A stretch of DNA of 64,000 nucleotides, taken from the NCBI RefSeq assembly GCF_900102265.1, contig NZ_FNBH01000002.1:620001-684000 (forward strand), read 5' to 3'. This document shows, piece after piece, positions 34,418 through 42,668 of the stretch. A program made the translations under genes and the position numbers. Position 1 is the stretch's first letter. Each line of letters begins with the position of its first letter. The notes under the pieces were generated by a model. The model was not told where the DNA came from. It saw only the letters and a program-made list of their open reading frames with translations, and ran no database searches. This DNA comes from Epilithonimonas hungarica. GTDB lineage: Bacteria > Bacteroidota > Bacteroidia > Flavobacteriales > Weeksellaceae.

Positions 34418-34425
34418 TAATTTTG
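34418..34425 (+). promoter_or_regulatory. -7 promoter element of the nifU-like gene
   Basis: TAATTTTG fits TAnnTTTG. A predicted start near 34432 would give a leader of about 95 bases, longer than most in this window. 34276-34417 shows nothing else recognisable. Confidence 0.5.
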
Positions 34426-34447
34426 TAGTTCAATAGACTTAAAATGA

Positions 34448-34498
34448 AACATTCAGCTATAACTTTTGTCAGTTTCTGAAAACTGCAGTCTGAATGTT
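34448..34498 (+). promoter_or_regulatory. Nested inverted repeats in the leader of the nifU-like gene
   Basis: Outer 9-bp perfect arms AACATTCAG (34448-34456) / CTGAATGTT (34490-34498) enclose an inner hairpin CAGTTT (34470-34475) / AAACTG (34480-34485) with loop CTGA. It lies within the predicted transcript, 30-80 bases before the ATG. It could be an RNA regulatory structure or a DNA operator; there is no proof of either. Confidence 0.55.
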
Positions 34499-34527
34499 AC
34501 ATCACAATTAAAAAATAAATAGAACAA

Positions 34528-35406
34528 ATGAAAGAAATCATAATAGAACCTACAGAGAATCCGAAGGTGATGAAGTTTGTAACAGACTACAATCTCATTC
34601 CAGGTTCATTAGAACTTGACCGCGATTCTGACATTTCCGAAATCCCGTTGGCTCAGGAATTGTTTAATTATCCTTTCGTGAACAGAATCTTCATCACAGC
34701 CAATTTCATTGCCGTTGCAAAAGAAGATACTGTGGAATGGGAACATGTTGCAGAAAGTCTGAAAAATATTATCGAAGATGAGCTTTTGGCCAATCCTAGA
34801 ATCTATCTTCAGAAAAGAAAAGAAATGTATCAGATCTATTCTGAGATGACCCCAAATCCTGCAGTTATGAAATTCATTTCCAGCAAAATGTTGATGGACG
34901 GATTTATTGAAGTGAAGTCTAGAGAAGAATCGGAAAGCGTTCCTTTGGCGCAGGAATTATATGAAGCATTTGATTTTGTGAAAGAAGTTTATGTGAGTGA
35001 TAATTTTGTTGCTGTGACCAGAGATGAACAATTTCAATGGCACGAGATCATGAATCAGGTTCGTTCTTTCATTGCAGAATTTTTGCAGGCCGGGAAAACC
35101 ATTTCAAATGCCGAACCTCATCAGCACGAGAACCCTGTTCTGAAAATCATCAACAGAGAATATACGAATGATGAGCAGAAAATCAGTGATATCCTGAACG
35201 AATATGTTGCTCCGGCTGTAGAAAATGACGGTGGAAAAATATCTCTGATCGAATACGACCAAGAAAATAAAACAGCAAAAATGCTTCTTCAAGGAGCCTG
35301 CAGCGGTTGTCCGTCTTCCACAGCAACGTTGAAAAACGGAATCCAAAGCATCCTTAAACAGTTCGTTCCGGAATTGGTTGAAAATGTGGAAGCCGTGAAT
35401 GGATAA
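34528..35406 (+). CDS. NifU-like Fe-S cluster scaffold with two Nfu N-terminal domains
   Basis: 292 residues. Two tandem Nfu_N-type domains, about 1-90 (ENPKVMKFVTDYNLIPGSLE) and 105-195 (NPAVMKFISSKMLMDGFIEV), each with an IPLAQELF / VPLAQELY helix. The C-terminal NifU domain (about 215-290) has the cluster-binding CxxC in LLQGACSGCPSSTATLKNGI. It assembles or carries [4Fe-4S] clusters to target proteins. The ferrochelatase gene, itself with an internal cysteine cluster, follows 115 bases later. The tandem duplication of the N-domain is typical in Bacteroidota. Confidence 0.93.
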   Translation: MKEIIIEPTENPKVMKFVTDYNLIPGSLELDRDSDISEIPLAQELFNYPFVNRIFITANFIAVAKEDTVEWEHVAESLKNIIEDELLANPRIYLQKRKEMYQIYSEMTPNPAVMKFISSKMLMDGFIEVKSREESESVPLAQELYEAFDFVKEVYVSDNFVAVTRDEQFQWHEIMNQVRSFIAEFLQAGKTISNAEPHQHENPVLKIINREYTNDEQKISDILNEYVAPAVENDGGKISLIEYDQENKTAKMLLQGACSGCPSSTATLKNGIQSILKQFVPELVENVEAVNG

Positions 35407-35407
35407 A

Positions 35408-35428
35408 GGCTTCAAGAGCCTCAGCCTG
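35408..35428. repeat. Short dispersed repeat (first copy)
   Basis: GGCTTCAAGAGCCTCAGCCT occurs here and again, with one change, at 38140-38160. It is a recurrent Bacteroidota-type intergenic string. Confidence 0.6.
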
Positions 35429-35465
35429 GCAATGAAACTAAAATTAATTTAATCATTAAATTTGT

Positions 35466-35495
35466 CATTCAGTAGGAAACGTTTCCTACTGAATG
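35466..35495. repeat. Perfect 30-bp palindrome between nifU and hemH
   Basis: CATTCAGTAGGAAAC (35466-35480) is followed immediately by its exact reverse complement (35481-35495), with no loop base. It resembles the GTCATTCCGTAGGAA hairpin of the paa composite repeats with the inner sequence removed. It is followed by AAAAATATT, so it is also a possible weak terminator or attenuator before hemH. Confidence 0.8.
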
Positions 35496-35521
35496 GAAAA
35501 ATATTGCTTTAACAAATAAGT

Positions 35522-36556
35522 ATGCCGAGTCAATCAAACAACAAAAAAGGAATTCTATTGGTCAACCTAGGTTCGCCGAAATCGACGGATGTAAAAGATG
35601 TAAAAGATTATCTGGACGAATTCCTGATGGACGAGAAAGTTATCGATTATCGCTGGATTTTCCGAGCATTATTGGTTCAGGGGATTATTTTGAAAACCAG
35701 GCCAAAGAAATCGGCGGAAGCTTACAAAACAGTCTGGACTGACGAAGGTTCGCCTTTGATCGTGATTTCTAAACATCTTCAGCAGAGGCTTCAGGAGATC
35801 GTGGATGTTCCGGTCGGTTTGGGAATGCGTTATGCCGAACCATCGATACAAACCGGGATTCAGGAATTGGTGGACAAAGGCATTACGGAAATCACGCTGG
35901 TTCCGCTTTATCCGCAATATGCGATGAGTACAACAGAAACCGTGATCGACAAAGCGGAAGAAGTTCGACTGAAATTCTTTCCGGATATCAAGATCAATTA
36001 TGTTCAGCCGTTTTATAATAGAGAGATCTATATCAATGCTTTGGCGAAAAGTATTGGCGAAAAGTTGCCTCCAGATTTTGATTTGCTTCAATTCTCGTAT
36101 CACGGCGTTCCGGAAAGACACATCTATAAAACCGACCCAACGAAGACCTGCAGTATGGATAACTGCTGCCAGAAAGATAATCTTCCTTCGCATAAATACT
36201 GTTACAGACATCAATGTTATAAAGTGACGGAGTTGGTTCGTGAGAAATTAGGTTTGCCCAAGGAAAAAGTCTTGGTCACTTTCCAATCACGATTGGGTAA
36301 AGACAAGTGGATGGAACCTTACACAGACGCCACACTGGAAGGTCTTGGTAAGAAAGGTATCAAGAAACTGGCTATTGTTTGTCCCGCTTTTGTGTCAGAT
36401 TGTTTGGAAACTTTAGAGGAGATCTCTGTGGAGGGAAAAGAGATTTTCCTGCACGGCGGAGGCGAGAGATTCGATTATATTCCTTGTTTGAATGAAGACC
36501 CAAATTGGGTGAATGTTGTGAAGATTTTATCTGAAGAGAAATTGTCTCAATTTTAA
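35522..36556 (+). CDS. hemH: Ferrochelatase with internal cysteine cluster
   Basis: 344 residues. Family start KKGILLVNLGSPKSTDVKDV, catalytic His194 in LLQFSYHGVPERHIY and the C-terminal acidic motif CPAFVSDCLETLEEI. It inserts Fe(II) into protoporphyrin IX (or coproporphyrin III in other lineages). Between the active His and the C-terminal half is an insertion with five cysteines (210, 215, 216, 227, 232) in TKTCSMDNCCQKDN and HKYCYRHQC. This arrangement fits the described class of bacterial ferrochelatases that bind a [2Fe-2S] cluster through an internal segment; cluster binding here is inferred. Confidence 0.95.
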   Translation: MPSQSNNKKGILLVNLGSPKSTDVKDVKDYLDEFLMDEKVIDYRWIFRALLVQGIILKTRPKKSAEAYKTVWTDEGSPLIVISKHLQQRLQEIVDVPVGLGMRYAEPSIQTGIQELVDKGITEITLVPLYPQYAMSTTETVIDKAEEVRLKFFPDIKINYVQPFYNREIYINALAKSIGEKLPPDFDLLQFSYHGVPERHIYKTDPTKTCSMDNCCQKDNLPSHKYCYRHQCYKVTELVREKLGLPKEKVLVTFQSRLGKDKWMEPYTDATLEGLGKKGIKKLAIVCPAFVSDCLETLEEISVEGKEIFLHGGGERFDYIPCLNEDPNWVNVVKILSEEKLSQF

Positions 36557-36570
36557 GTTCTGCTTTTTTT

Positions 36571-36640
36571 AACGCAAAGTCGCAAAGTTTTTTAACTGCT
36601 GAATGTTTTTAAGAGTCGCAAAGACGCTTCGCTCATCAAA
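36571..36640. repeat. Intergenic repeat of the AACGCAAAG type
   Basis: AACGCAAAGTCGCAAAG, about 30 bases, then GTCGCAAAGACGC and GCTCATCAAA, the same as module i of the paa composite repeats and 17529. It lies just after hemH; no gene is in the 184-base spacer. Confidence 0.7.
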
Positions 36641-36739
36641 TCGTTATTTTATCGAAGATAAAATCTTTGCACCTTCTTATTTATTATTTTTTTAATCTTG
36701 TGCCTTTGCGATAAAATATAACTTCAAACAAAAATTAAA

Positions 36740-37120
36740 ATGATTTTCCGATATGCACGACATACTCAGAATCTGGAAAAACTGATTGGTTTTTACACCA
36801 AGGTTTTGGACTTTAAAGTTCTCGGAGATTTCAAGGAACATAATGGTTATGCCGGGGTTTTTCTTGGGAAGGAAAATGAGAATTGGCATTTGGAATTTAC
36901 GCAGGACGGCAATCTTCCGAAATCTAAATTCGATGATGATGATATCCTGGTTTTCTATCCGGAAACTTTGGAAGAGTTTCAGAAGATCGTTGCGAATCTT
37001 GAATATTACAAAGTTCCGATTCTAGAACCGAAAAATCCTTATTGGAAAGAAAACGGAATCTGTTTTGAGGATTGTGACCATTACAAGATCATTGTTTCTG
37101 ACCTTAGAATTACAAAATAA
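36740..37120 (+). CDS. VOC/glyoxalase-like protein
   Basis: 126 residues, single vicinal-oxygen-chelate module of two betaalphabeta units. The start is FRYARHTQNLEKLIGFYTKV, followed by VLGDFKEHNGYAGVFLG and WHLEFTQDG; the C-terminal half has ILEPKNPYWKENGICFEDCD and HYKIIVSDL. His and Glu residues at usual metal positions are present (His8, the Glu in HLEF). Could be a lyase, dioxygenase or resistance protein; substrate unknown. Monocistronic with a strong terminator. Confidence 0.88.
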   Translation: MIFRYARHTQNLEKLIGFYTKVLDFKVLGDFKEHNGYAGVFLGKENENWHLEFTQDGNLPKSKFDDDDILVFYPETLEEFQKIVANLEYYKVPILEPKNPYWKENGICFEDCDHYKIIVSDLRITK

Positions 37121-37125
37121 ATTAG

Positions 37126-37155
37126 CCCGCTTCAACTATTTGAAGCGGGTTTTTG
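37126..37155 (+). terminator. Terminator after the VOC gene
   Basis: CCCGCTTCA (37126-37134) / TGAAGCGGG (37141-37149), six-base loop, then TTTTTG. Confidence 0.9.
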
Positions 37156-37227
37156 TTTGGGATTTTGATAGAGTCGTTTTTATGAATTATAATTATATTT
37201 ACAAAAGAAGTTTATCAATTTATTATA

Positions 37228-38013
37228 ATGCAAGAAATAACTGTTACATCTTTAATCGAATTTATTAATTGTTTAGAAATACGAGAATCATTAATTATGA
37301 AATGTATTTATCGTGGACAAAGAGATAAAGAGTGGAAGCTAACTCCTTCATTTTATAGGCTTCAAATATCCATTAATGATAATTCTAAAGCAGAAATATT
37401 ACCAAACTATGAAACCTATGAAAATTATATTCTTGATGATTTTCATAGGAAAGGAATTAATTTACTTGAAAAATATAACATCAAAGATAGGCTTGATTTA
37501 ATGGTAGTTGCTCAACATCACGGATTACCCACTAGGTTATTAGATTGGACAGATAGTCCATTAATTGCCTTATTTTTTGCAGTAGAAAACTCTTCTTTAG
37601 AATCTGATTGTTGTGTATATGAATTTCTTCCAAATCAAGGACATACATATGATTATGTAAATAAAAATCTTAACAATGAAAATGAATATCATTTAGTTAG
37701 ACCTTTTCAAATTAATGAAAGAGTCAAGGCTCAAGATGGATGTTTTATATTACATCCTCTGCAGAAAAATTTACAAATTAAAAGTTTTAATGATTTACTG
37801 GAAGAGCAGGATAAACTTAAATATTTATGTAAAATAGTAATTCCGTCAGCATATAAAGAATCCATAAAAAAAGATTTAGATAAATTAAATGTGAATAGGT
37901 TTACTATATATCCCGATTTGGATGGCCTTTCAATGAAAATACAATCCGATTTGGCATCATATCCTTTATTTTATGAAGGAAAAAAATATACGCGGGAAAA
38001 AAGAAAAATTTGA
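37228..38013 (+). CDS. FRG-domain protein
   Basis: 261 residues, single domain. The FRG motif appears as YRGQRDKEWKLTPSFYR (about 28-44) and the second signature as VAQHHGLPTRLLDWTDSPLI followed by ALFFAVENS (about 93-121). A further conserved strand is AQDGCFILHP. FRG domains are frequent in accessory regions and next to defence genes, with no established catalytic role to my knowledge. The gene is visibly AT-richer in codon use than its neighbours and stands alone between a terminator and repeats, which suggests horizontal acquisition. Confidence 0.88.
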   Translation: MQEITVTSLIEFINCLEIRESLIMKCIYRGQRDKEWKLTPSFYRLQISINDNSKAEILPNYETYENYILDDFHRKGINLLEKYNIKDRLDLMVVAQHHGLPTRLLDWTDSPLIALFFAVENSSLESDCCVYEFLPNQGHTYDYVNKNLNNENEYHLVRPFQINERVKAQDGCFILHPLQKNLQIKSFNDLLEEQDKLKYLCKIVIPSAYKESIKKDLDKLNVNRFTIYPDLDGLSMKIQSDLASYPLFYEGKKYTREKRKI

Positions 38014-38183
38014 ATAATAAGAATTTACAGATTAATAGATTCATCTCTAAGAGCTACATTTTTAATAATATGTTGAGATTCCTCCGGAATGACAAAAATG
38101 TGGATATTGTATTCGTTATTGATTTATTCTTTTCTTGCGGGCTTCGAGAGCCTCAGCCTGACAAAGTGTTTGATAAAAAAGAA
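38014..38183. repeat. Repeat-rich spacer after the FRG gene
   Basis: No gene accepted. It holds GAGATTCCTCCGGAATGACA (from 38072), a fragment of the GTCATTCCG repeat, and GGCTTCGAGAGCCTCAGCCT (38140), the second copy of the string at 35408. An open frame of 71 codons crosses these repeats and is not credible. Confidence 0.6.
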
Positions 38184-38222
38184 AACCCTTTCAGAGTTTG
38201 GAACTTTGAAAGGGTTATTTTT
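38184..38222. terminator. Bidirectional terminator between FRG and M16 genes
   Basis: AACCCTTTCA (38184-38193) / TGAAAGGGTT (38207-38216) with A-run before and T-run after. It serves convergent genes on both strands. Confidence 0.85.
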
Positions 38223-38238
38223 TGAATAATCTTTTTAA

Positions 38239-40971
38239 TTATTTTTTATTGAAATCTCCTGCAAATACAGAAGTCAACTTATCTTCGCTGATGTATTTTT
38301 TTAGAACATCGTTCACCTGAGATACCTTCAATGCAGAAACTTTTGCTTCCAAAGCATCATACTCATCCAAAGACTGGCCATACTGAAGCTGAGAGTTAAC
38401 CAATCCCATCAAGGTATTGTCGTTTCCTAGACCTGTTTTTCTCGAGTTGAGCCAAGATGTTAAATTAGATTTGAATTCCTCTTCTGTGAAACCGTCTTTT
38501 ACTGCTTTGTTAACTTCTTCCTTCAAAGCTTTGCTCACTGCATCTTTTTTGGTCGGGTTGAAGAACGCATACCAAGCCCAGGATGCGACGTTGTTATCAA
38601 TAGGAACATTGATGTAAGAACCTGCGCCATAGCTGATTCCTTCTTTCTCACGAAGTCTGGTTGGGATTCTCGCCGTTAAGAAACCACCGCTTCCTAACAT
38701 TTCGTTGGCAATAACGAAAGCTGGATAATCCGGAGATTTTCTGTCCATAGAGAAACTGATCTTCCCAACCGCTGCACCATTTTCTTTATCTGGTGTGAGA
38801 TATTCTTTGTCTTGTTTTTTGGTTGCAAATAATTCCGGCTTAATGTATTCGTAGGTTGATTTTGAATTCCATTTTCCGAAAGTTGATTCCAATAATCCTG
38901 CAACCGTTTTGCTGTCAACATCTCCGATAACAGAACCAACACCGTTGTTTCCGCCTAAGATCTTGTTATAGAAGTCTACCAATTGCTCTCTCTTCACTTT
39001 CTTGTTGTTATCAATCTGTTCCTGAGTAGAAGCCGTGTAATAGATACTTTCTTTAGGATAATTCTCAGTGATTTTTTCAATCTCTGTGAACGCTATTGAC
39101 TGCGGGTCATTCAGTGAACTTTCAAGATAAGTATTGTACTCGTTGATTGTTTTTGCCAATTCTGCCTCCGGGAAAGTAGATTCTGTCAGGATTTCCTTGA
39201 TAAGAGCCGTTACTTTTGGTAGGCTTTCTTTGTAAGTACTGAAATTCACGAATAATGTCTGGCCACTGAATCCGAAATTGACGTTAGATTTCCATTGGTC
39301 CAGCATATCCTGGATCTGTTCTTTGGTGTGAGACTTAGTTCCTGTTTTAAGAACCTGGGCCATCAGAGAACCTACATCAGATTTGCCATTTAAATCTTTA
39401 GCATTACTTACTGGAAATTTGAAGCTTCCAAGCACTTTACCACCTTTGATATCTTTTTTGATCAAACCGTATTTCATTCCGTTGCTTAATTTGCCTTCTG
39501 TCAAATTAGCTTTCAGATTTTTGATACTCGCTTCGAAAGGTGCCGCTTCTTTTTCAAGAGCTTTCCCTTTGTAATCGTTGGTCAGAGAAGCAATCTGTTC
39601 ATTGGTATATTCGATATTCTTAACTCTTACCTCATCTTTTGCCGGCATGAAAACACCAACTGTTCTGTTGTTCGTTCTAAAATATTTCTCAGCGACTCTT
39701 TGAACATCTGCTACAGTCAATTTCTCAACTGCATCTCTGTAAAGGAAGCCTAATTTGTAATTACCTGCACCTACGATCTCAGTCAAATTAATTGCGAAAT
39801 TGATAGTGTTGTTCTTAATATTCTCGATTTGCTTCAGCAACTTAGCTTTCGCTCTTGCCACATCTTGCTCTGTATATTTTGTAGTAGCGATTTTGTCCAA
39901 TGCTGCACGGAAATCGTTTTCAGTGGCTTTCACATCTTTATCAGCCGGAACATCCAACCCAAAATACAAATAACTTGCGTCTCTTACCAATGGTTGATAA
40001 GCATAAACAGAAGCTGCTTTATGTGTATCGATCATTGCTTTATAAAGATAACCGGAAGGGTCGGCCGTCAATACTTCCTGCAATGCATCCAACGCTGCGT
40101 AATCTTTGTCCGCATAAGGTGCCGTATGATAGAGCGCACCTATTACTTTACTATCGCCGGAACGTTTCAGTTCTACAAAACGCTCTCCGTCCTGAGCTGG
40201 TTCAACAGTGTAAGGCGTTTCAAGAACTCTGGCAGGTTTTGGAATGGTTGAAAAATATTGAGTAATATATTCCAAAGCTTTTTTCTCATCAAATTTTCCA
40301 GCAACAATCAAAGTTGCATTGTCTGGCTGATAATATTTTTCGTAGAATTTTCTCAGCGTCACCGCCTTTACTCTTTCAACATCTTCTTTACTTCCGATCG
40401 TACTGTTTCCGTAGTTATGCCAAAGATAGGCTGTAGAAACTATACGCTCCATCAATACACCGCCTGGATTGTTTTCCCCGATCTCAAACTCGTTTCTTAC
40501 GACTGAAAATTCCTTATCAAGGTCTGACTGAAGAATTGTTGCATTCACCATTCTGTCTGCTTCCATTTCCAGGAACCATTTCAGATTCTCATCATTAGAA
40601 GGAAATACTTCATAATAATTGGTTCTGTCGTACCAAGTTGTTCCGTTGGCGTTACCTCCTTTGTCAGACAACATTTTCTTGATATCTCCTAGCTTTTTCG
40701 TACTTTTGAACAGCATGTGTTCCAGCAAGTGCGCCATTCCTTTCTCGCCATAACCTTCGTGTTTGGAACCAACATTATAAACGATATTCACAACAGCGTT
40801 ACTTTGAGAAGGATCGGAAAGTAAAAGAACTTTCATTCCGTTGCTCAAGGAATATTCTTTGATTCCTTCTGTGTTACTGATAAATTTTGGAGTTTCGGCT
40901 TTTTGAGAAAACACAGGTGTCGCATAACCTGCATAGAACACGACCGCCGCAGTCAGTAGAAAATTCTTCAT
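38239..40971 (-). CDS. M16 family zinc peptidase (fused two-unit form)
   Basis: 910 residues, exported (signal peptide ending TPVFSQK). The N-terminal M16 unit has the inverted zinc motif HLLEH (His81, Glu84, His85) in GMAHLLEHMLFKS, with further acids in VRNEFEIGENNPGG. The second half is a C-terminal M16-like unit without a HxxEH motif (KLSNGMKYGLIKKDIKGG), as expected for the inactive partner domain. It probably degrades peptides in the periplasm. Monocistronic, between two terminator-type boundaries. Confidence 0.93.
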   Translation of the reverse strand: MKNFLLTAAVVFYAGYATPVFSQKAETPKFISNTEGIKEYSLSNGMKVLLLSDPSQSNAVVNIVYNVGSKHEGYGEKGMAHLLEHMLFKSTKKLGDIKKMLSDKGGNANGTTWYDRTNYYEVFPSNDENLKWFLEMEADRMVNATILQSDLDKEFSVVRNEFEIGENNPGGVLMERIVSTAYLWHNYGNSTIGSKEDVERVKAVTLRKFYEKYYQPDNATLIVAGKFDEKKALEYITQYFSTIPKPARVLETPYTVEPAQDGERFVELKRSGDSKVIGALYHTAPYADKDYAALDALQEVLTADPSGYLYKAMIDTHKAASVYAYQPLVRDASYLYFGLDVPADKDVKATENDFRAALDKIATTKYTEQDVARAKAKLLKQIENIKNNTINFAINLTEIVGAGNYKLGFLYRDAVEKLTVADVQRVAEKYFRTNNRTVGVFMPAKDEVRVKNIEYTNEQIASLTNDYKGKALEKEAAPFEASIKNLKANLTEGKLSNGMKYGLIKKDIKGGKVLGSFKFPVSNAKDLNGKSDVGSLMAQVLKTGTKSHTKEQIQDMLDQWKSNVNFGFSGQTLFVNFSTYKESLPKVTALIKEILTESTFPEAELAKTINEYNTYLESSLNDPQSIAFTEIEKITENYPKESIYYTASTQEQIDNNKKVKREQLVDFYNKILGGNNGVGSVIGDVDSKTVAGLLESTFGKWNSKSTYEYIKPELFATKKQDKEYLTPDKENGAAVGKISFSMDRKSPDYPAFVIANEMLGSGGFLTARIPTRLREKEGISYGAGSYINVPIDNNVASWAWYAFFNPTKKDAVSKALKEEVNKAVKDGFTEEEFKSNLTSWLNSRKTGLGNDNTLMGLVNSQLQYGQSLDEYDALEAKVSALKVSQVNDVLKKYISEDKLTSVFAGDFNKK

Positions 40972-41097
40972 GTTTCTATAGTTAAATTTTTAGGTTTCTA
41001 AAATTAAAGACTATTTCTATTAAAATAGATTACTCAGTCAGTTTTTATGAAAAAATTAACTATTTACTATATTATTGCATACGGAAATGTGATTAAT

Positions 41098-41961
41098 TTA
41101 AAAAATACCTGTAATTCCTAACATATTTGGAGAAGCATTGATATTCCATTTTATAATTCGATATTTTTTATCATCAAAATGATTCATATACCGATAAGTT
41201 CCCTCTACTACAAAATAGCTGATTGCCGCACTGAGAAAAACATCCGAGAAAAAATGCGCACCATCCCACATCCTTGACACTGGTGTAATAGATCCAACAG
41301 AATAGATCCCGGCTTTTACCCAGGGATTTTCAAATTGCTTGGCCAATGAGAACATTGTTGTAGCGACCAAAATCGTATGCCCCGATGGAAACGATCTATA
41401 TGCAGGCTGCCCACTAAAAGGTTCAAAATGGGATTTACCTTCACCAGCTCCGGGACGAGCACGCCCAACCAGCGCTTTGGCAAATGTTTGTATTAATCCC
41501 GCCGTAGTCGCCGATGAGATCATCAGAATACCAGTATTTCTTATTTTGTCATTTTTGGTAAAAAGTCCTGTAAGATATACCGCGCTGGTTATCCCATAAT
41601 TGTTTTGCGGGCTTCCAAAATAATAACCAAAACCTTTAAGAAACTCTGGCGCTTTTTCTCCTTGTTTCATAAAAAAACGACTGGTGTCATTATCTACAGA
41701 ATACAATAAAACAGTTCCAATTGCCACACCTCCAAAGTCCAACCAATTGTCCTTTTTCCAATAATAAGGTCTGGAATAACTGTGAAAAATGTTATCCACG
41801 ATCTGTTTGCCATCCAAGACCAATTGTCTGCCAATAGTTGCTTTAGCATTAATTTGGGAACTTTCAATTTCAACATTACCAATCTCCATGTTCAGACTGT
41901 CAGCATTTTGAGAAAAAGTATTAATACAGAGAAAAAGAAAAAATGGAATGAAAAACTTCAT
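41098..41961 (-). CDS. PAP2-family phosphatase
   Basis: 287 residues from the ATG at 41961 (signal-like KFFIPFFLFLCINTFSQN); nine further upstream codons overlap the promoter. The three PAP2 motifs are complete: KALVGRARPGAGEG (KxxxxxxRP), RSFPSGHTILVATTMF (PSGH) and SRMWDGAHFFSDVFLS (SRxxxxxHxxxD). It hydrolyses lipid phosphates, such as undecaprenyl or phosphatidic acid phosphate, at the cell envelope. Divergent from ruvC over 76 bases. Confidence 0.92.
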   Translation of the reverse strand: MKFFIPFFLFLCINTFSQNADSLNMEIGNVEIESSQINAKATIGRQLVLDGKQIVDNIFHSYSRPYYWKKDNWLDFGGVAIGTVLLYSVDNDTSRFFMKQGEKAPEFLKGFGYYFGSPQNNYGITSAVYLTGLFTKNDKIRNTGILMISSATTAGLIQTFAKALVGRARPGAGEGKSHFEPFSGQPAYRSFPSGHTILVATTMFSLAKQFENPWVKAGIYSVGSITPVSRMWDGAHFFSDVFLSAAISYFVVEGTYRYMNHFDDKKYRIIKWNINASPNMLGITGIF

Positions 41962-41985
41962 AGATCTATCGGTTACATTCGAGTG

Positions 41986-42015
41986 CAAAGATAGTTCAAT
42001 AGAAAATTATCTCAA
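41986..42015 (-). promoter_or_regulatory. Promoter of the PAP2 gene
   Basis: Minus strand: TTG (42015-42013), 19-base spacer, TATCTTTG (41993-41986). Start near 41979, about 18 bases before the ATG. Confidence 0.7.
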
Positions 42016-42024
42016 TAATAATTG

Positions 42025-42032
42025 TAATTTTG
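42025..42032 (+). promoter_or_regulatory. -7 element of ruvC abutting the start codon
   Basis: TAATTTTG, five bases before the ruvC ATG at 42038. If this is the promoter the message is leaderless or nearly so. No clear -33 TTG was found. Confidence 0.5.
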
Positions 42033-42037
42033 CAGAT

Positions 42038-42592
42038 ATGGTAGTGGAAAAAGTAATTTTAGGAATTGATCCGGGAACCGCAATAATGGGGTTTGGAATT
42101 ATTTCTGTCAAGGGAAGTAAAATGGAGCTGATCGCCATCCACGAACTGATCCTGAAAAAATACGAAAATCATGAAACAAAACTCAAGGTCATTTTCGATA
42201 AAACATTGGCCTTGATCGATGAGTATAATCCTGATGAAACCGCTTTGGAAGCGCCATTCTTTGGGAAAAATGTACAAAGTATGCTAAAACTTGGGCGGGC
42301 TCAGGGTGTCGCAATGGCCGCAAGTCTCCACAGGAACATTCCTATTATCGAGTATTCTCCTAAAAAAATCAAAATGGCAATCACCGGCAATGGAAATGCC
42401 AGTAAAGAACAAGTCGCAGGAATGCTACAAAACCTTTTGAAACTAAAAAAATTCCCTACAAAATATCTTGACGCTTCCGATGGTTTGGCCGTTGCGGTTT
42501 GTCATCATTTCAATTCAGGAAATATTTTGACAGACAAATCTTATTCCGGTTGGGATAGCTTTTTAAAACAAAATCCGGATAGGATTAAATAA
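42038..42592 (+). CDS. ruvC: Holliday junction resolvase RuvC
   Basis: 184 residues from the ATG at 42038 (MVVEKVILGIDPGT); 30 further codons are open upstream but overlap the divergent PAP2 start. The catalytic acids sit in the usual places: Asp11 in GIDPGTAIMG, the Glu in ETALEAPFFGKNVQSMLKLG, and the Asp pair in LDASDGLAVAVCHHF. It resolves Holliday junctions with RuvAB. ruvA and ruvB are not adjacent. Confidence 0.95.
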   Translation: MVVEKVILGIDPGTAIMGFGIISVKGSKMELIAIHELILKKYENHETKLKVIFDKTLALIDEYNPDETALEAPFFGKNVQSMLKLGRAQGVAMAASLHRNIPIIEYSPKKIKMAITGNGNASKEQVAGMLQNLLKLKKFPTKYLDASDGLAVAVCHHFNSGNILTDKSYSGWDSFLKQNPDRIK

Positions 42593-42632
42593 TTTTCTTC
42601 GCTCTTTCAATTTTTTTCTGTTTTCTTTAAAC

Positions 42633-42663
42633 TTGATTCGTCTCTCCTGATTCTTTATCTTTG
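42633..42663 (+). promoter_or_regulatory. Promoter of the helicase gene abutting the start codon
   Basis: TTG (42633-42635), 20-base spacer, TATCTTTG (42656-42663), five bases before the ATG at 42669. This is a good two-box match and predicts a leaderless mRNA. Confidence 0.65.
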
Positions 42664-42668
42664 AATCG

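Noticed and set aside
38010-38225. 71-codon open frame after the FRG gene
   Set aside because: Crosses dispersed repeats and the terminator hairpin; no coding character.
41948-42037. 30-codon extension of RuvC
   Set aside because: Overlaps the divergent PAP2 start and both promoters; the RuvC fold begins at 42038.
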